From positions 62,001 through 126,000 of the forward strand of contig VXSP01000036.1 of assembly GCA_009837885.1 (NCBI GenBank): a stretch of DNA of 64,000 bases, in the 5' to 3' direction. The position numbers and the translations under genes are program-made. The notes beneath the pieces are model-generated. The model saw only the letters and a list, made by a program, of their open reading frames with translations, ran no database searches and was not told the origin of the DNA. The stretch comes from Holophagales bacterium. Its GTDB lineage: Bacteria; Acidobacteriota; Thermoanaerobaculia; Multivoradales; Multivoraceae. Shown piece by piece: positions 34,289 to 48,551 of the stretch. Within the stretch, counting starts at the first letter, position 1. The number at the start of each line of letters is the position of its first letter.

Positions 34289-35205
34289 ATGCAAGGGCTC
34301 AGGATCTTCTGCGATGTCGCGGATTTGCGCAGCTTCAGCCGCGCAGCCGAGCTTCACGGGATCACCCAGTCGGCGGTTAGCCAGCGCATCCAGCACCTGG
34401 AGGAGCTCTTCGGAACGCGGCTCCTCGACCGCTCCAAGCGGCCCTTCGTGCTGACTCCCGCCGGCGAACTCGTGTCCCGCGAGGGACGCGAACTCGTCGC
34501 CCGCTACGACGCCCTGGCGCGCAGTGTCTCCCGTCTCGATCCGGAGCGGGGCGGGACGGTCCGGGTCCACGCGATCTACTCCGCCGGCATCGCCCTGCTC
34601 AACCAGTTGCGGGCCGAGTTCCAGCTCCAGCGACCGGAACTCGACGTGCAGATCGAGTACGAACCGCCGGCCGCGGTGGCCGAGGCGGCGCGAACCGGCC
34701 GCTGCGACTTCGGCATCGTCTCCTACCCGGAGCAGTGGCCCGGCCTGCAATCGCGCCCGCTGCGGGAGGAGCGGATGTGCCTGGCCTGCGGCGTGAACCA
34801 CGAACTGGCCGGCGCCAAGCGCGTGCTGGCCGCCGACCTCGACGGCCGCGAGTTGATCCACTTCACCCACGAACTCCCCGCCGCGCGCCACATTCGCAGC
34901 TACCTGGTCGGGAACGGGGCCGAGGCCGTGTTCGCCCAGCGGCTCGACAACATCGACACGTTCAAGAGCATGCTGCAGGCGACCGACTACGCCGCGATCC
35001 TGCCGCTCAGGACGTTTCTTGCCGAAGTGCGCGCGGGACTGCTCGCCGCGGTGCCGCTCGACCCGCCGCTCGAGCGGCCGGTGGGAATCGTCTACGCCCG
35101 CGGCCGCCTCCGTCAGGCCGCCGAAGAATTCGCCGCCTTCCTGACCGAGAACGCCGGGCCGATGCCCGCGGACGACGAGGCAATAGCAGAGCGCGGAGAG
35201 GCGGC

Positions 35206-35209
<4 letters not shown>
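34289..35209 (+). CDS. LysR-family regulator coupled to glutamate synthase (GltC-like position)
   Basis: A 306-aa LysR-type transcription factor. The N-terminal winged helix-turn-helix reads LRIFCDVADLRSFSRAAELH then GITQSAVSQRIQHLEELFGT, with the usual RLLDRSKRPFVLTPAGE wing. The C-terminal effector domain (about residues 90-290) includes NIDTFKSMLQATDYAAILPL. The stop overlaps the gltB start by 4 bases (ATGA), so translation is coupled and the regulator lies in the same transcript as the genes it probably controls. In Bacillus, GltC is a LysR activator of gltAB, but it is transcribed divergently; here the gene is co-directional. The inducer is unknown, though 2-oxoglutarate/glutamate is a reasonable guess. 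Confidence 0.88.
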
Positions 35210-39798
<4,589 letters not shown>

Positions 39799-39828
39799 GG
39801 TCGGCGGACTGACGCGGACAGGCGCGGC

Positions 39829-41343
39829 ATGGGCAAGGACACCGGCTTCAAGGAGTACGCGCGCGCCGCGGTTCCCTACCAGGATCCGCTGATCCGGCTG
39901 AGTCACTACGGCGAGTTCCTGCAGCCGGTGCCGGAGGAGCATCTCGCCACCCAGGGCGCCCGCTGCATGGACTGCGGCGTGCCGTTCTGCCAGTCCAACG
40001 AAGGCTGCCCGATCGACAACCTGATCCCGGAATGGAACGACCTCGTCTACCAGGGCCGCTGGCGGGAGGCGCTCCGGCGACTCGAGCAGACGAACAACTT
40101 CCCGGAGTTCACCGGCCGCGTCTGCCCGGCGCCGTGCGAGGGCGCCTGCGTGCTCGGAATCACGGACCCGGCTGTGACGATCAAGAACATCGAAAACGCG
40201 ATCGTCGACCGCGGCTTCGAGGAGGGCTGGATCGTTCCCCGGCCGCCGACGAAGCGGACCGGCAGGAAGGTGGCGGTCGTCGGCTCCGGGCCCGCGGGTC
40301 TCGCCGCCGCGGCGCAACTGAACAGCGTCGGCCACTCGGTGACCGTGTTCGAGCGCGAGGATCGGATCGGCGGCCTGCTGATGTACGGCATCCCGAACAT
40401 GAAGCTCGACAAGCGCCTGGTCGTCGACCGGCGAATCGACCTGATGCGAGCCGAGGGGATCGAGTTCGTGACCGGTGCGCACGTCGGCGTGAACGTCGAT
40501 GTCGGCGATTTGCGACGCGACCACGACGCGATTCTGCTCGCCTGCGGCGCCACCAGGCCGCGCGATCTGCCCATCCCGGGCCGTGAGCTCTCGGGCGTCC
40601 ATTTCGCGATGGACTTCCTGACCGAGCACACGAGGGCTCTGCTCGACGCCGATCTTCCCAGCGATGGCGGGGAGGGCGCCCAGCCAATCGTGACGCCGAT
40701 TCACGCCGAAGGCAGGAACGTCATCGTGCTCGGCGGCGGCGACACCGGCGCCGACTGCATCGCGACCGCGGTCCGCCACGGCTGCGCTTCGCTGGTCAAC
40801 TTCGAACTGCTGGAGCGTCCACCGGACGACCGGGCGCCCGACAACCCCTGGCCGGAATGGCCGCGCATCTTCCGCGTCGAGTACGCGCACGCCGAGGCGT
40901 CGGCCAGGTTCGGCGCCGACCCGCGGGTGTTTTCGGTTCTCTCCAAGCGCTTCGTCGACGACGGCGCCGGCGGAGTCGCCGGAATCGAGACGATCCGCGT
41001 CGCCTGGCAGCGGGACGGCGCCGGCCGTTTCACGATGGAAGAGGTACCGGGCACCGAGGAGACCTTCGAGGCCGAACTCGTGCTGCTGGCGATGGGCTTC
41101 CTCGGACCGGAGGCCACGCTCGGAGAGCAGTTGGGGCTGGCGACGGACGAGCGCAGCAACTTCGCCGCCGATCCCGGGCAGTACGCCACTTCGGTCGAAG
41201 GAGTCTTCGCCGCCGGCGACTGCCGCCGCGGACAGAGCCTGATCGTCTGGGCGATCAACGAGGGTCGCGGCGCCGCCGCCCGGATCGACAAGTACCTGAC
41301 CGGGGCCACCGAACTGCCCCTGCCGTCCGATTCAACATCTTGA
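39829..41343 (+). CDS. gltD: Glutamate synthase, small subunit
   Basis: The 504-aa beta subunit feeds electrons from NAD(P)H to GltB through FAD and 4Fe-4S clusters. N-terminal cysteines appear as [17 protein letters not shown] and [12 protein letters not shown]. The FAD-binding Rossmann motif is [17 protein letters not shown], and the NAD(P)-binding motif is [20 protein letters not shown]. The C-terminus [20 protein letters not shown] binds FAD. Length and motif order are those of functional GltD, not of the shorter GltD-like oxidoreductases. It lies directly behind gltB in the same operon. A strong promoter for the next gene begins 17 bases after its stop. Confidence 0.97.
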   Translation: MGKDTGFKEYARAAVPYQDPLIRLSHYGEFLQPVPEEHLATQGARCMDCGVPFCQSNEGCPIDNLIPEWNDLVYQGRWREALRRLEQTNNFPEFTGRVCPAPCEGACVLGITDPAVTIKNIENAIVDRGFEEGWIVPRPPTKRTGRKVAVVGSGPAGLAAAAQLNSVGHSVTVFEREDRIGGLLMYGIPNMKLDKRLVVDRRIDLMRAEGIEFVTGAHVGVNVDVGDLRRDHDAILLACGATRPRDLPIPGRELSGVHFAMDFLTEHTRALLDADLPSDGGEGAQPIVTPIHAEGRNVIVLGGGDTGADCIATAVRHGCASLVNFELLERPPDDRAPDNPWPEWPRIFRVEYAHAEASARFGADPRVFSVLSKRFVDDGAGGVAGIETIRVAWQRDGAGRFTMEEVPGTEETFEAELVLLAMGFLGPEATLGEQLGLATDERSNFAADPGQYATSVEGVFAAGDCRRGQSLIVWAINEGRGAAARIDKYLTGATELPLPSDSTS

Positions 41344-41359
41344 AGCGGGCCGCCGTCCT

Positions 41360-41388
41360 TTGACGGAGGGCGCAGCGATCTCTATAGT
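41360..41388 (+). promoter_or_regulatory. Sigma-70 promoter of the TonB receptor gene
   Basis: TTGACG (41360-41365), a 17-base spacer and TATAGT (41383-41388) are five-of-six matches to both consensus boxes, the best promoter in the window. The start codon is at 41536, so the leader would be about 140 bases and carries GAGGAGA before the ATG. The long leader could hold post-transcriptional control; I see no known riboswitch in it. Confidence 0.7.
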
Positions 41389-41535
41389 CGTACCCGGTCC
41401 GTGGCCTTGCGCGCGAGCGCCCCACCACCGCCACCCACCCGGACAATCGAGAAACCTTCCACGCGTGAATCGCACGCCGGTGAATTCGTGTTGAGTTCGA
41501 CGGCGCGTACTCAGACACAGAGGAGAAACCCAACC

Positions 41536-44451
41536 ATGCAGTCGACCCGCCCGCGGGCACGTCTTCTTGCAATCCTCCTGGCCACGACCTGCGCCTTCCT
41601 GATCGGCGGCGCCGGCTTCGGCCAGACCATCACCGGCACCGTCCAGGGCTACATCTCGGATGTCGAGGGCGGCGCCATTCCCGGCGCCACGGTGACCGTC
41701 ACCAACCAGGACACCGGCATCGCCCGTGCCGTCATCTCGGACGCCAACGGCTTCTACAGCGCCAAGGCGCTCCAGGTCGGCACCTACACGGTAAACGCCG
41801 AGCTCTCCGGTATGCAGACCACACAGCAAGCCGACGTCTCCGTTCTCGTCGGTCAAATCAAGGACGTCAACCTGACGCTCGAGATCGAGTCGACCTCCGA
41901 AGTGATCACCGTCACCTCCGAGGCGCCGATCATCGAGGTCAGCCGTTCCGGCGCCGCCAACTACATCGACGAGGTGGCGATCGAGAGCCTGCCCACCGTG
42001 GGTCGCGATTTCACGGACTTCGCGATTCTCACTCCCGGCGTGCAGCGCGACCGTTCCCGCGGCTTTCTGACCATGGCCGGCCAGCGCGGCATGTACAGCG
42101 GCCTTTCGGTCGATGGCGCGGACAACAAGAGCACCTTCTTCGGCTACGGCCGCGGCGGCGAGGCCACCGAGAACGACGGCCTGATCGTCGCTCAGGACAC
42201 GGTCCGCCAGTTCCAGGTCATCACCAACGGCTTTTCGGCCGAGTACGGCCGGCACGGCGGCGCCTTCGTCAACGTCGTCACGAAGTCCGGCACGAACGAG
42301 GTCAGAGGTTCGGCTTTCGCGTTCTTCCGTGATGACAGCATGGCCGAGGATCTGCCTTCGTCGCCGCTCGACGACCACTTCGGCAACGACGGCTCGCGGC
42401 CGGTCGACGAGTTCGACACCCAGAACTACGGCTTCTCGATCGGTGGTCCGTTCAAGCGCGACCGCACCCACTACTACTTCGGCATCGACCAGCGCGACCA
42501 GGACATTCCGTTCACGCGTTCGCTGCGGTCGACCGGCGATTTCAGCACGTACGACCTGATCATGCAGCGGGCACAGAACGAGCCCGCCTTCGCGGCTCTG
42601 GTCGACGGCTTCGACCGGAACCCCGACGGCTCCGCCACCGGCCTGTTCCTGCGCTCGGTGAGCAATCAGATCCTGTTCGGCAAGCTGGACCACCAGATCA
42701 GCGACGCGAACCTGATCACCCTGCGAGCCAACCTGACCGACTTCGAGCGCGAGAGCAGCTATCTCGATGAGGAGTCGCTCAAGACGGAGGACACGCTGTC
42801 CTTCATCGCGTCGATGACCTCCGTCATCGGCAGCCGCGGCGTGAACGAGTTCCGCATCCAGTCGGCCGACGACAACCTGGACCGTCTGTCCCTGCGGGTC
42901 GGCACGCCGATCGAGGCGCAGGTCCGGTTCCGATTCGGCTCCCGCGACAGCGTGGGCAAGTTCGACTTCCTGCCGATCTTCGTCGAGGAGTCGCAGCTTC
43001 AGATCAAGAACGACTTCTCCTACCTTTTCGGCGCCCACGACATGAAGTTCGGCGTCGACTACTCGAAGGATGACCTCGCGCAACTCTTCGCCGGCAGCCG
43101 GGACGGTCGATACGACTTCCAGTCGCCGGAGGACTTCCTGAACAACAACGCGAGCAACGCCCGGATCTGGTTCGGAGATTCGACCTATCCGAACTACGAC
43201 GAGACGCAGGCCGCGCTCGCGTTCTACGGCCAGGACAGCCTGAAGCGTGACAACCTGACGCTGAGCTACGGCCTCCGCTACACGTCCACGGACAACCCCG
43301 ACGGCCTCGACCACATCGAGCCGGACGGTCGCCAGATCCCGGATACGGAGAATCTGGCGCCTCGCTTCGGCTTCGCCATGGCGTCGGATGAGGGCCGGTC
43401 CGTTCTTCGCGGCGGCGTCGGCTTCTTCTTCGGTCGCACGCCGACCCTGTTGTTCGCCAACCAGGTGCAGGCCAACGGCGTACCGCCGAACTACGGCCGC
43501 ATCAACGTTCGCGCGGGCGAGAACGGCTACGTGCCTCTCGGAACGCCGATCGACAACGAGAACCCGCCGCCGGGGATCACCCCCGCGATCTCCTACGTCG
43601 ATCCCGCGTTCGACGACGCGCAGACCATTCGTGCCAGCCTCGGCTGGGAGCGGGAACTCGGCTCCGGCTGGAGCGCGGGCGTCGATGCGGTCTACGCCGA
43701 GGCGACCGGCCTGCAGCGGAACACGGACTGGAACCGCCAGTTCGGTGGTTACGACGAGTACGGCCGCCCGATGTGGGACGGCCGCGTGCGCGACGACGTA
43801 GCCGAGATCCTCGTCCGGCAGTCCCGCGGCGAGTCCGAGTACCAGGCGATCACGATCAAGGCGAACAGGCGCTTCACCGGCCGCTACCAGTTCGGCGCCC
43901 ACTACACCTGGGGCAAGGACCGCGACACCGACTCGAACGAACGCTCGGCGACCGGCGTCACGATCTCCGATACCGGCAACCTGGACTACGACTGGGGACT
44001 GTCGGATCGCGACATCGAGCATCGCCTGGTGGTCACGGGCATGATCCAGTTGCCGCTCGACTTCCAGATCTCGGGCATCCTGAACTACCAGTCGGGCTAC
44101 CCGTACACGCTGGTCGACTCCGGCGTCGACTTCGCCTACTGCAGCTCGGTCGGCTGGAACTGCCCCGACTACCGGGCGGTCATGGGCGGCCTCGTTGTCG
44201 GCCGGAACACGGAGCGGAACGAGTCGATCCAGACGATTGACCTACGGGTCGGCAAGTTCTTCCGCTTCGGCGACGGCATGCGCCTCGACGTCTTCGTCGA
44301 GGCGTTCAACCTGTTCGACCAGAACAGCTTCGGCGTCGGCTTCGGTCAGCGCAACATCAGGAACGAAGTCGTGCCCGACACTCTCGGGATTCCGTCGTTC
44401 CTGACCACGAGGCCGCGCCAGTTGCAGATCGGCGGCCGGTTCAGCTTCTAG
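41536..44451 (+). CDS. TonB-dependent outer-membrane receptor, Oar-like
   Basis: A 971-aa outer-membrane protein. The signal peptide (about residues 1-31) ends near GGAGFGQT. A carboxypeptidase-regulatory beta-sandwich follows (about 32-120: GTVQGYISDVEGGAIPGATV, then VGTYTVNAELSGM), then the plug (about 125-260: ESLPTVGRDFTDFAILTPGV, and VITNGFSAEYGRHGGAFVNV), and a beta-barrel ending in IGGRFSF, the terminal-Phe signal for BAM insertion. This is the receptor type abundant in Acidobacteriota and related to Myxococcus Oar. The ligand is unknown. ATG 41536 has GAGGAGA upstream; the open frame begins earlier without support. A sigma-70-like promoter precedes it and an intrinsic terminator follows. 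No SusD partner is present. Confidence 0.93.
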   Translation: MQSTRPRARLLAILLATTCAFLIGGAGFGQTITGTVQGYISDVEGGAIPGATVTVTNQDTGIARAVISDANGFYSAKALQVGTYTVNAELSGMQTTQQADVSVLVGQIKDVNLTLEIESTSEVITVTSEAPIIEVSRSGAANYIDEVAIESLPTVGRDFTDFAILTPGVQRDRSRGFLTMAGQRGMYSGLSVDGADNKSTFFGYGRGGEATENDGLIVAQDTVRQFQVITNGFSAEYGRHGGAFVNVVTKSGTNEVRGSAFAFFRDDSMAEDLPSSPLDDHFGNDGSRPVDEFDTQNYGFSIGGPFKRDRTHYYFGIDQRDQDIPFTRSLRSTGDFSTYDLIMQRAQNEPAFAALVDGFDRNPDGSATGLFLRSVSNQILFGKLDHQISDANLITLRANLTDFERESSYLDEESLKTEDTLSFIASMTSVIGSRGVNEFRIQSADDNLDRLSLRVGTPIEAQVRFRFGSRDSVGKFDFLPIFVEESQLQIKNDFSYLFGAHDMKFGVDYSKDDLAQLFAGSRDGRYDFQSPEDFLNNNASNARIWFGDSTYPNYDETQAALAFYGQDSLKRDNLTLSYGLRYTSTDNPDGLDHIEPDGRQIPDTENLAPRFGFAMASDEGRSVLRGGVGFFFGRTPTLLFANQVQANGVPPNYGRINVRAGENGYVPLGTPIDNENPPPGITPAISYVDPAFDDAQTIRASLGWERELGSGWSAGVDAVYAEATGLQRNTDWNRQFGGYDEYGRPMWDGRVRDDVAEILVRQSRGESEYQAITIKANRRFTGRYQFGAHYTWGKDRDTDSNERSATGVTISDTGNLDYDWGLSDRDIEHRLVVTGMIQLPLDFQISGILNYQSGYPYTLVDSGVDFAYCSSVGWNCPDYRAVMGGLVVGRNTERNESIQTIDLRVGKFFRFGDGMRLDVFVEAFNLFDQNSFGVGFGQRNIRNEVVPDTLGIPSFLTTRPRQLQIGGRFSF

Positions 44452-44471
44452 GCTGAGCTCTTCCGGAAGAA

Positions 44472-44540
44472 GCCACGGCGCCTGATGCCGTGGCCGCAGA
44501 TTCAGGGCCTCCCCGGCGACGGGGAGGCCCTTTCTTCTTG
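44472..44540 (+). terminator. Intrinsic terminator after the TonB receptor gene
   Basis: A perfect 10-bp stem, GGGCCTCCCC (44505-44514) with GGGGAGGCCC (44521-44530), loop of six bases, followed by tttcttctt. A second perfect stem, GCCACGGC (44472-44479) with GCCGTGGC (44487-44494), lies just before it. This is the clearest rho-independent terminator in the window. Confidence 0.88.
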
Positions 44541-44891
44541 GAATTCGGAGCGGAGCCTCTCTCACTCGGCCAACCCAACGCAGTCGCCAGCCACTTCCCC
44601 GCCGCGCCAAACTCGTCCCTCGGAGCCTCCGACCGGCCAATTCTGTCCGCAAGTCGGAAACACCCGGGCCCGAGTTCCTCTACGACGGACTAGCTGCCGA
44701 AGTCCGGAAAACCCGCAGTACCAACGCCCTTCCACTGTGGCGGACTGCGGTTCCCGCGCTCTTGGCACCGGATGTGCATCTGGACTAACACTCGCTTCCA
44801 GAGCACTGCCCAATCAAGCTCACCGTCTCGGCACTAAACACCCCGGAATGGAGTCAGCCCAAGGACCACACACCCGACAAGGAGCCCCGAC
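44541..44891. other. Gene-free lower-GC spacer
   Basis: About 350 bases between the terminator and the orphan gene. Composition falls visibly below the genome level and stays lower through the next gene. Short open frames exist on both strands, but none has a start signal or recognisable product. I see no repeat, insertion-sequence end or tRNA here. Confidence 0.5.
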
Positions 44892-45713
44892 ATGCCCAAC
44901 AAACGGAACACGACACTATGGAGAAACACTGTCGTTCTTTCGGCCGGCGTGGTCACCCTCATCACGCTGCTGAACCTCTCAGGAGGCCTAGCGAGGGCGC
45001 TCAGGCAACTGTTCGTCCCAGTACCTACTACCGTGGAGGTCCGCGCCACGACACCTCCCCATACAACAACAGCCAGTCAGACTCTCGTTGTCGATGAATC
45101 AAACACAGAGTCTCGCGTCGTCCTCCCAGGAGGCAACACGAAAAACTACTCGATTTCTCTGCGCGCCACGGACGGCTTCACAATCGGATCCTACGAATGG
45201 ACACTAGAGAAGGCACAACGGACTAAGGGACCTAGAATCCAGATCGTCGACGGCGGCAAGAGACTCTCCGTGAGATTCTCTCTAAACGCGGCTTGGAAAT
45301 TGTGGTTTATCGGAGGGGAAAAGGGTCACCTGAAGGGCACAATTGTAACGCATGAAACCAGGAACGTACCCAAGAGCGTCCGGGTAGTTGGCCGGGTTTT
45401 GCTGGACGGATCTGGGCAACATAGACTGACGGAAGGGAGTGTCACGGATCGTGACTCCTTGAGTCTGAGGTACTCGGCAGCAGACGGTGGCGCACTCGAA
45501 TGGAGCATTCGGCCCGGTAAGGAACACGTTCTCGAACCTTGCGGGGTTCTTCGTTGTGCCGCCGTAGTAGTTGACACAGAGGACGATGCTGTTGTCGTCC
45601 GCGTCCGGACGTTCTGGCGGTTCTTCCGAAGTAGCGCAGAGGCTGGCTCAACAACAGTAGCGCGCCTCGAAAACCCTCGAGTCCACCAAGCGAGGCGATC
45701 CCGCTTCGTCTGA
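44892..45713 (+). CDS. Orphan membrane-anchored protein in lower-GC segment
   Basis: I do not recognise this 273-aa protein. The N-terminus is short and basic (MPNKRNTTLWRNT), followed by one hydrophobic segment (about residues 14-32, VVLSAGVVTLITLLNLSGG), so it is probably anchored in the inner membrane with the rest outside. A Thr/Ser/Pro-rich linker (about 45-70) leads to a beta-rich domain (about 72-250) with two cysteines (EPCGVLRCAAVVV). CAAGGAGC precedes the ATG. Base composition is near 54% GC by eye, against about 68% around it, and codon choice is less GC-biased, which suggests transfer from elsewhere. The stretch to the next gene (45714-45879) is empty. Confidence 0.65.
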   Translation: MPNKRNTTLWRNTVVLSAGVVTLITLLNLSGGLARALRQLFVPVPTTVEVRATTPPHTTTASQTLVVDESNTESRVVLPGGNTKNYSISLRATDGFTIGSYEWTLEKAQRTKGPRIQIVDGGKRLSVRFSLNAAWKLWFIGGEKGHLKGTIVTHETRNVPKSVRVVGRVLLDGSGQHRLTEGSVTDRDSLSLRYSAADGGALEWSIRPGKEHVLEPCGVLRCAAVVVDTEDDAVVVRVRTFWRFFRSSAEAGSTTVARLENPRVHQARRSRFV

Positions 45714-45879
45714 GCCTGAGCCGTCCTCGTGGAGAATCAACGCCAGACGTTGTGGATTCGATGAAGTAGGCTGGGCGGCGTGTGCTCCCTGGGGGTTCGC
45801 GAAACCAACGAGCTAGTCGCGCTCGACGGCGCAGGGGACCCCCGCCGCTGGAGCGGTTGGCCTCCCATCCCCTCGCCGT

Positions 45880-47058
45880 TCAGCCCGACGCACTCGCGAA
45901 GCGATCCGCCAGGCTCGGAACGTCTCCCACCGGCAAAGCGGAAAACCGCTCGTCCAGCTCGTAGCGCCTTTCTCCGGGGTAGATCACCCAGAGATGATCG
46001 AGCCCCAGGTCGGCAAGCGCCACCCTCATCGACTTCGTCGTTCCCGGAGCGTCGCTGTACTTGAACTCGAACCCGTGCCGGCGGCCACCGGACACGATCA
46101 TCAGGTCCAATTCGGCACCGCCGTGGGTCGCCCAGAAGTGCGCGTTCGAGGGCTGCATGCAGGACAGGATCTGCTCGACGGCGAAACCCTCGAACGAGGC
46201 CCCGACCTTTGGATGACCGGCCAGGCGATCCGCCGACGGAAGATCGAGGAGGGTGTGGAGGAGGCCGCTGTCGCGGACGTAGACCTTCGGCGCTCGGACC
46301 TGCCGCTTCTTCAGGTTCTCGTGCCACGGCGGAAGGACCCGCACGACCTGTGCAGCGACGAGGATGTCCAGATACCGGCGGGCGGCAGCCTGGCCCGAGC
46401 CGATCGCTCGAGCGAACTCCGCCGCGTTCCACACCCGGCCGTGATAGTGGGCGACCATCATCCAGAAGCGACGCAGCGCCTCCGCCGGCAGGGAAAAGCC
46501 GAACTGTGGGATATCGCGATCGAGAAAGGTCTCCACGAAACTCTGGCGCCACAGGGCGGACAGGCCATCGTCCTCGGCCAGAAAGCTGCGCGGGAACCCG
46601 CCCCGCACCCAGAGCTTCCGCCAATCGCCCGAAGTCGCTCCGCCCACCTCGGTCAGATCGAAGCCCGAGAGCCGAATCTGGCCGGCCCGGCCCGCCAGAG
46701 TCTCCGAAGCGCCGCGAGCGAGAGCCGGAGATGCGCTGCCGAGGACGAGGAAGCGAGCCGGCTCCTCCGGCCGGTCGCACAGGACCCGCAGAATCTCGAA
46801 GATCTCGGGCTGCCGCTGAATCTCATCGATGACGACGAGGCCGCGCAGAGGCTCCAGGGTCTGCATCGGCGTCGCAAGACGCCTCCGGTCGACCGGATCC
46901 TCCAGATCGAAGTAGCGCCCCCGCTCCGGCGCCTCGTCGAACAAGGCTCGGGCAAGGGTCGTCTTCCCGCATTGTCGCGGTCCGACGACCGCAACCGCCG
47001 GATGGACCAGGAAGGAGCGCTCGATCCGCCGGGCGGCGAGTTCGCGGTCAATGTTCAC
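45880..47058 (-). CDS. AAA_14/DUF4143 ATPase, second copy
   Basis: A 392-aa ATPase with Walker A VVGPRQCGKTTLARALFDEA (about residues 25-40), Walker B GLVVIDEIQRQPE, sensor LVLGSASPAL, and a helical/winged segment. The C-terminal DUF4143 domain has FEGFAVEQILS, then HGGAELDLMIVSGGRRHGFE and FKYSDAP, with the E-x-D and E-x-K residues expected of a nuclease-like fold. It belongs to the same broad family as the protein at 14677-15831 but differs in Walker A and in most of its length. GTG 47058 has TACGCT (47066-47071) seven bases upstream, and a long perfect palindrome just behind that. Roles of these ATPases are unsettled; many travel with mobile or accessory DNA. Confidence 0.9.
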   Translation of the reverse strand: MNIDRELAARRIERSFLVHPAVAVVGPRQCGKTTLARALFDEAPERGRYFDLEDPVDRRRLATPMQTLEPLRGLVVIDEIQRQPEIFEILRVLCDRPEEPARFLVLGSASPALARGASETLAGRAGQIRLSGFDLTEVGGATSGDWRKLWVRGGFPRSFLAEDDGLSALWRQSFVETFLDRDIPQFGFSLPAEALRRFWMMVAHYHGRVWNAAEFARAIGSGQAAARRYLDILVAAQVVRVLPPWHENLKKRQVRAPKVYVRDSGLLHTLLDLPSADRLAGHPKVGASFEGFAVEQILSCMQPSNAHFWATHGGAELDLMIVSGGRRHGFEFKYSDAPGTTKSMRVALADLGLDHLWVIYPGERRYELDERFSALPVGDVPSLADRFASASG

Positions 47059-47065
47059 GGCTCCA

Positions 47066-47110
47066 AGCGTACTTCCTTGAAAATCACTCGGTCAAGATAC
47101 GATTTTCAAG
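47066..47110 (-). promoter_or_regulatory. Promoter with 10-bp-arm palindromic operator
   Basis: CTTGAAAATC (47076-47085) and GATTTTCAAG (47101-47110) form a perfect inverted repeat with a 15-base spacer. On the coding strand it lies immediately upstream of TACGCT (47066-47071), a -10-like box 7 bases before the GTG, so the palindrome covers the -35 region. It is the most AT-rich stretch nearby. This geometry suggests a repressor operator, perhaps autoregulatory. Confidence 0.6.
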
Positions 47111-47189
47111 AAACTCTAGGGCCGACCGCGACCCCGGTGGAGCGGATAGAGCTGGAGTTCCTCGTCACCGCGCCGCGAAGCGGCGACGA

Positions 47190-48464
47190 TCAGCCCCCCA
47201 CGTACGGAATCGTCTGCGGCCCCTCCGGCAGCACGCAGATGCGCGCGTCGGGCCGGGCCGCCACGCACTCGGCGAGCGCGGCATCGAGGTTGGGCGCCGG
47301 CTCGAAGTGAGCGGCGGCAAGCTGGTCCCCGCTCAGCCCGTCCGCCTTGACCAGCACCCGGGCGCGCCGCTGGATCAACGCCTGGACCTGGACCTGCCAC
47401 TGGTCCGGCTCGGCTTCCTGCCGAGCATCGATCTGCCGGAGCAGTTCCTCGGGCGAGCCGCCGCGACCGAGCAGTTCGGCGTAGCGGCCGTGGTCCGGAA
47501 TGCCATCGCTGCACTCGGCCGCGCAAAGGATCGTTCCACCGTCGGCAACCACCTGCGCCGCCGCCGACATCCCCTTGACCGCCTGGTAGAGGTTCTGGTC
47601 GAGCGGATAGCCGGAGTTCGTCGTCACCACGACTTCGAACCGGTGATTGGTCTCCCGCATGGCGATCGGCTTCGCGGCCGCGCAGGCACGGCGGTGCATC
47701 TCGAAGAGCTCGCCCGCGAAGACGTGCGTGATCCTCTGCTGCCGGTCGAGCAGCACGTCGACACTGAAGTGGGGCTTCGCCTCCGGCCGCGCCGCGATCG
47801 CCCGGATGTCGCTGTGCAGCGGGTTGTCGTCGATGATCCCCCACGTTGACCGGGGATCGCCAACGCGGACGGCGTCGTGCAGGGTGAGCACGGTGTCGAG
47901 CCCGGCGAGCCCCGGGGCGACCATCTTCGGACCGCCCGAGAAACCAGCGAAGAAGTGGGGCTCGACGAAGCCGGTCGTGATCCGCAGGTCCGCCTCCAGC
48001 CAGTGCCGGCAGAGCCGCGTCGGAACGCCGTTGCCGGTCTCCCCCAGGTCAACAAGAGAAGAGTCATCGCGAGCGTCGTGGTTGATCACACGGCAGGAGC
48101 CGAGAATCTCGTTGCCGAGCATCGCCTGGAATTCGGCCGGCGTGTTCGCCCGGTGGGTGCCGGTCGCGATCAGGATGGTGGCGTCCTCCGGGCGGACGGC
48201 GCCTTCGAGTTCCCGCAGCACCGCGGCGACCATCTCCCGCCGCGGCTGGGCCCGGGTGATGTCGCATACCGAGATCGCCACCGTCTGACCGGGGCTTGCC
48301 AGTTCCCGCAGCGGCGGGCCGGCCACCGGCCGGCGCAGGGCCGCGGTCAGGGCCGCGTCCGGGTCCTCCAACGCCGGCGCCTGCACCGGCTCGATGACCG
48401 TCGTCCGCTCGCGCGGGACGTCGATCTCAAGACCGCTGCGGCCGTAGGCGAGACGCACCCGCAT
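47190..48464 (-). CDS. LarA-family nickel-pincer racemase/epimerase
   Basis: A 424-aa LarA-type (DUF2088) protein, the family that uses a nickel-pincer nucleotide to racemise 2-hydroxyacids such as lactate. Motifs are SVCDITRAQPRREMVAA, the catalytic-His region ILIATGTHRANTPAEF, and TTGFVEPHFFAGFSGGPKM followed by VAPGLAGLDTVLTLHDA, containing the conserved His and the Lys that carries the cofactor. Substrate may be lactate, malate or another 2-hydroxyacid. No larB, larC or larE cofactor genes lie in the window. TAGGAT (48472-48477) is 7 bases before the ATG. The Ldh-family dehydrogenase two genes away would use a compatible 2-hydroxyacid. Confidence 0.88.
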   Translation of the reverse strand: MRVRLAYGRSGLEIDVPRERTTVIEPVQAPALEDPDAALTAALRRPVAGPPLRELASPGQTVAISVCDITRAQPRREMVAAVLRELEGAVRPEDATILIATGTHRANTPAEFQAMLGNEILGSCRVINHDARDDSSLVDLGETGNGVPTRLCRHWLEADLRITTGFVEPHFFAGFSGGPKMVAPGLAGLDTVLTLHDAVRVGDPRSTWGIIDDNPLHSDIRAIAARPEAKPHFSVDVLLDRQQRITHVFAGELFEMHRRACAAAKPIAMRETNHRFEVVVTTNSGYPLDQNLYQAVKGMSAAAQVVADGGTILCAAECSDGIPDHGRYAELLGRGGSPEELLRQIDARQEAEPDQWQVQVQALIQRRARVLVKADGLSGDQLAAAHFEPAPNLDAALAECVAARPDARICVLPEGPQTIPYVGG

Positions 48465-48551
48465 CGTCCGAATCCTACGCGCCGGCGGAGCTCGGGGTGA
48501 GCATGTCCGACATCCGATCCACGACCGCCGAAGCCGGCAAGCCGCCGGGCC

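Noticed and set aside
41389..41535. Riboswitch in the 140-base leader of the TonB receptor gene
   Set aside because: I looked for cobalamin, TPP and similar conserved boxes and saw none; only a ribosome-binding site is clear.
44541..44891. Small ORFs in the lower-GC spacer, including a frame ending near 44788
   Set aside because: No start signal, no ribosome-binding site and no recognisable product; several frames are open by chance on both strands.
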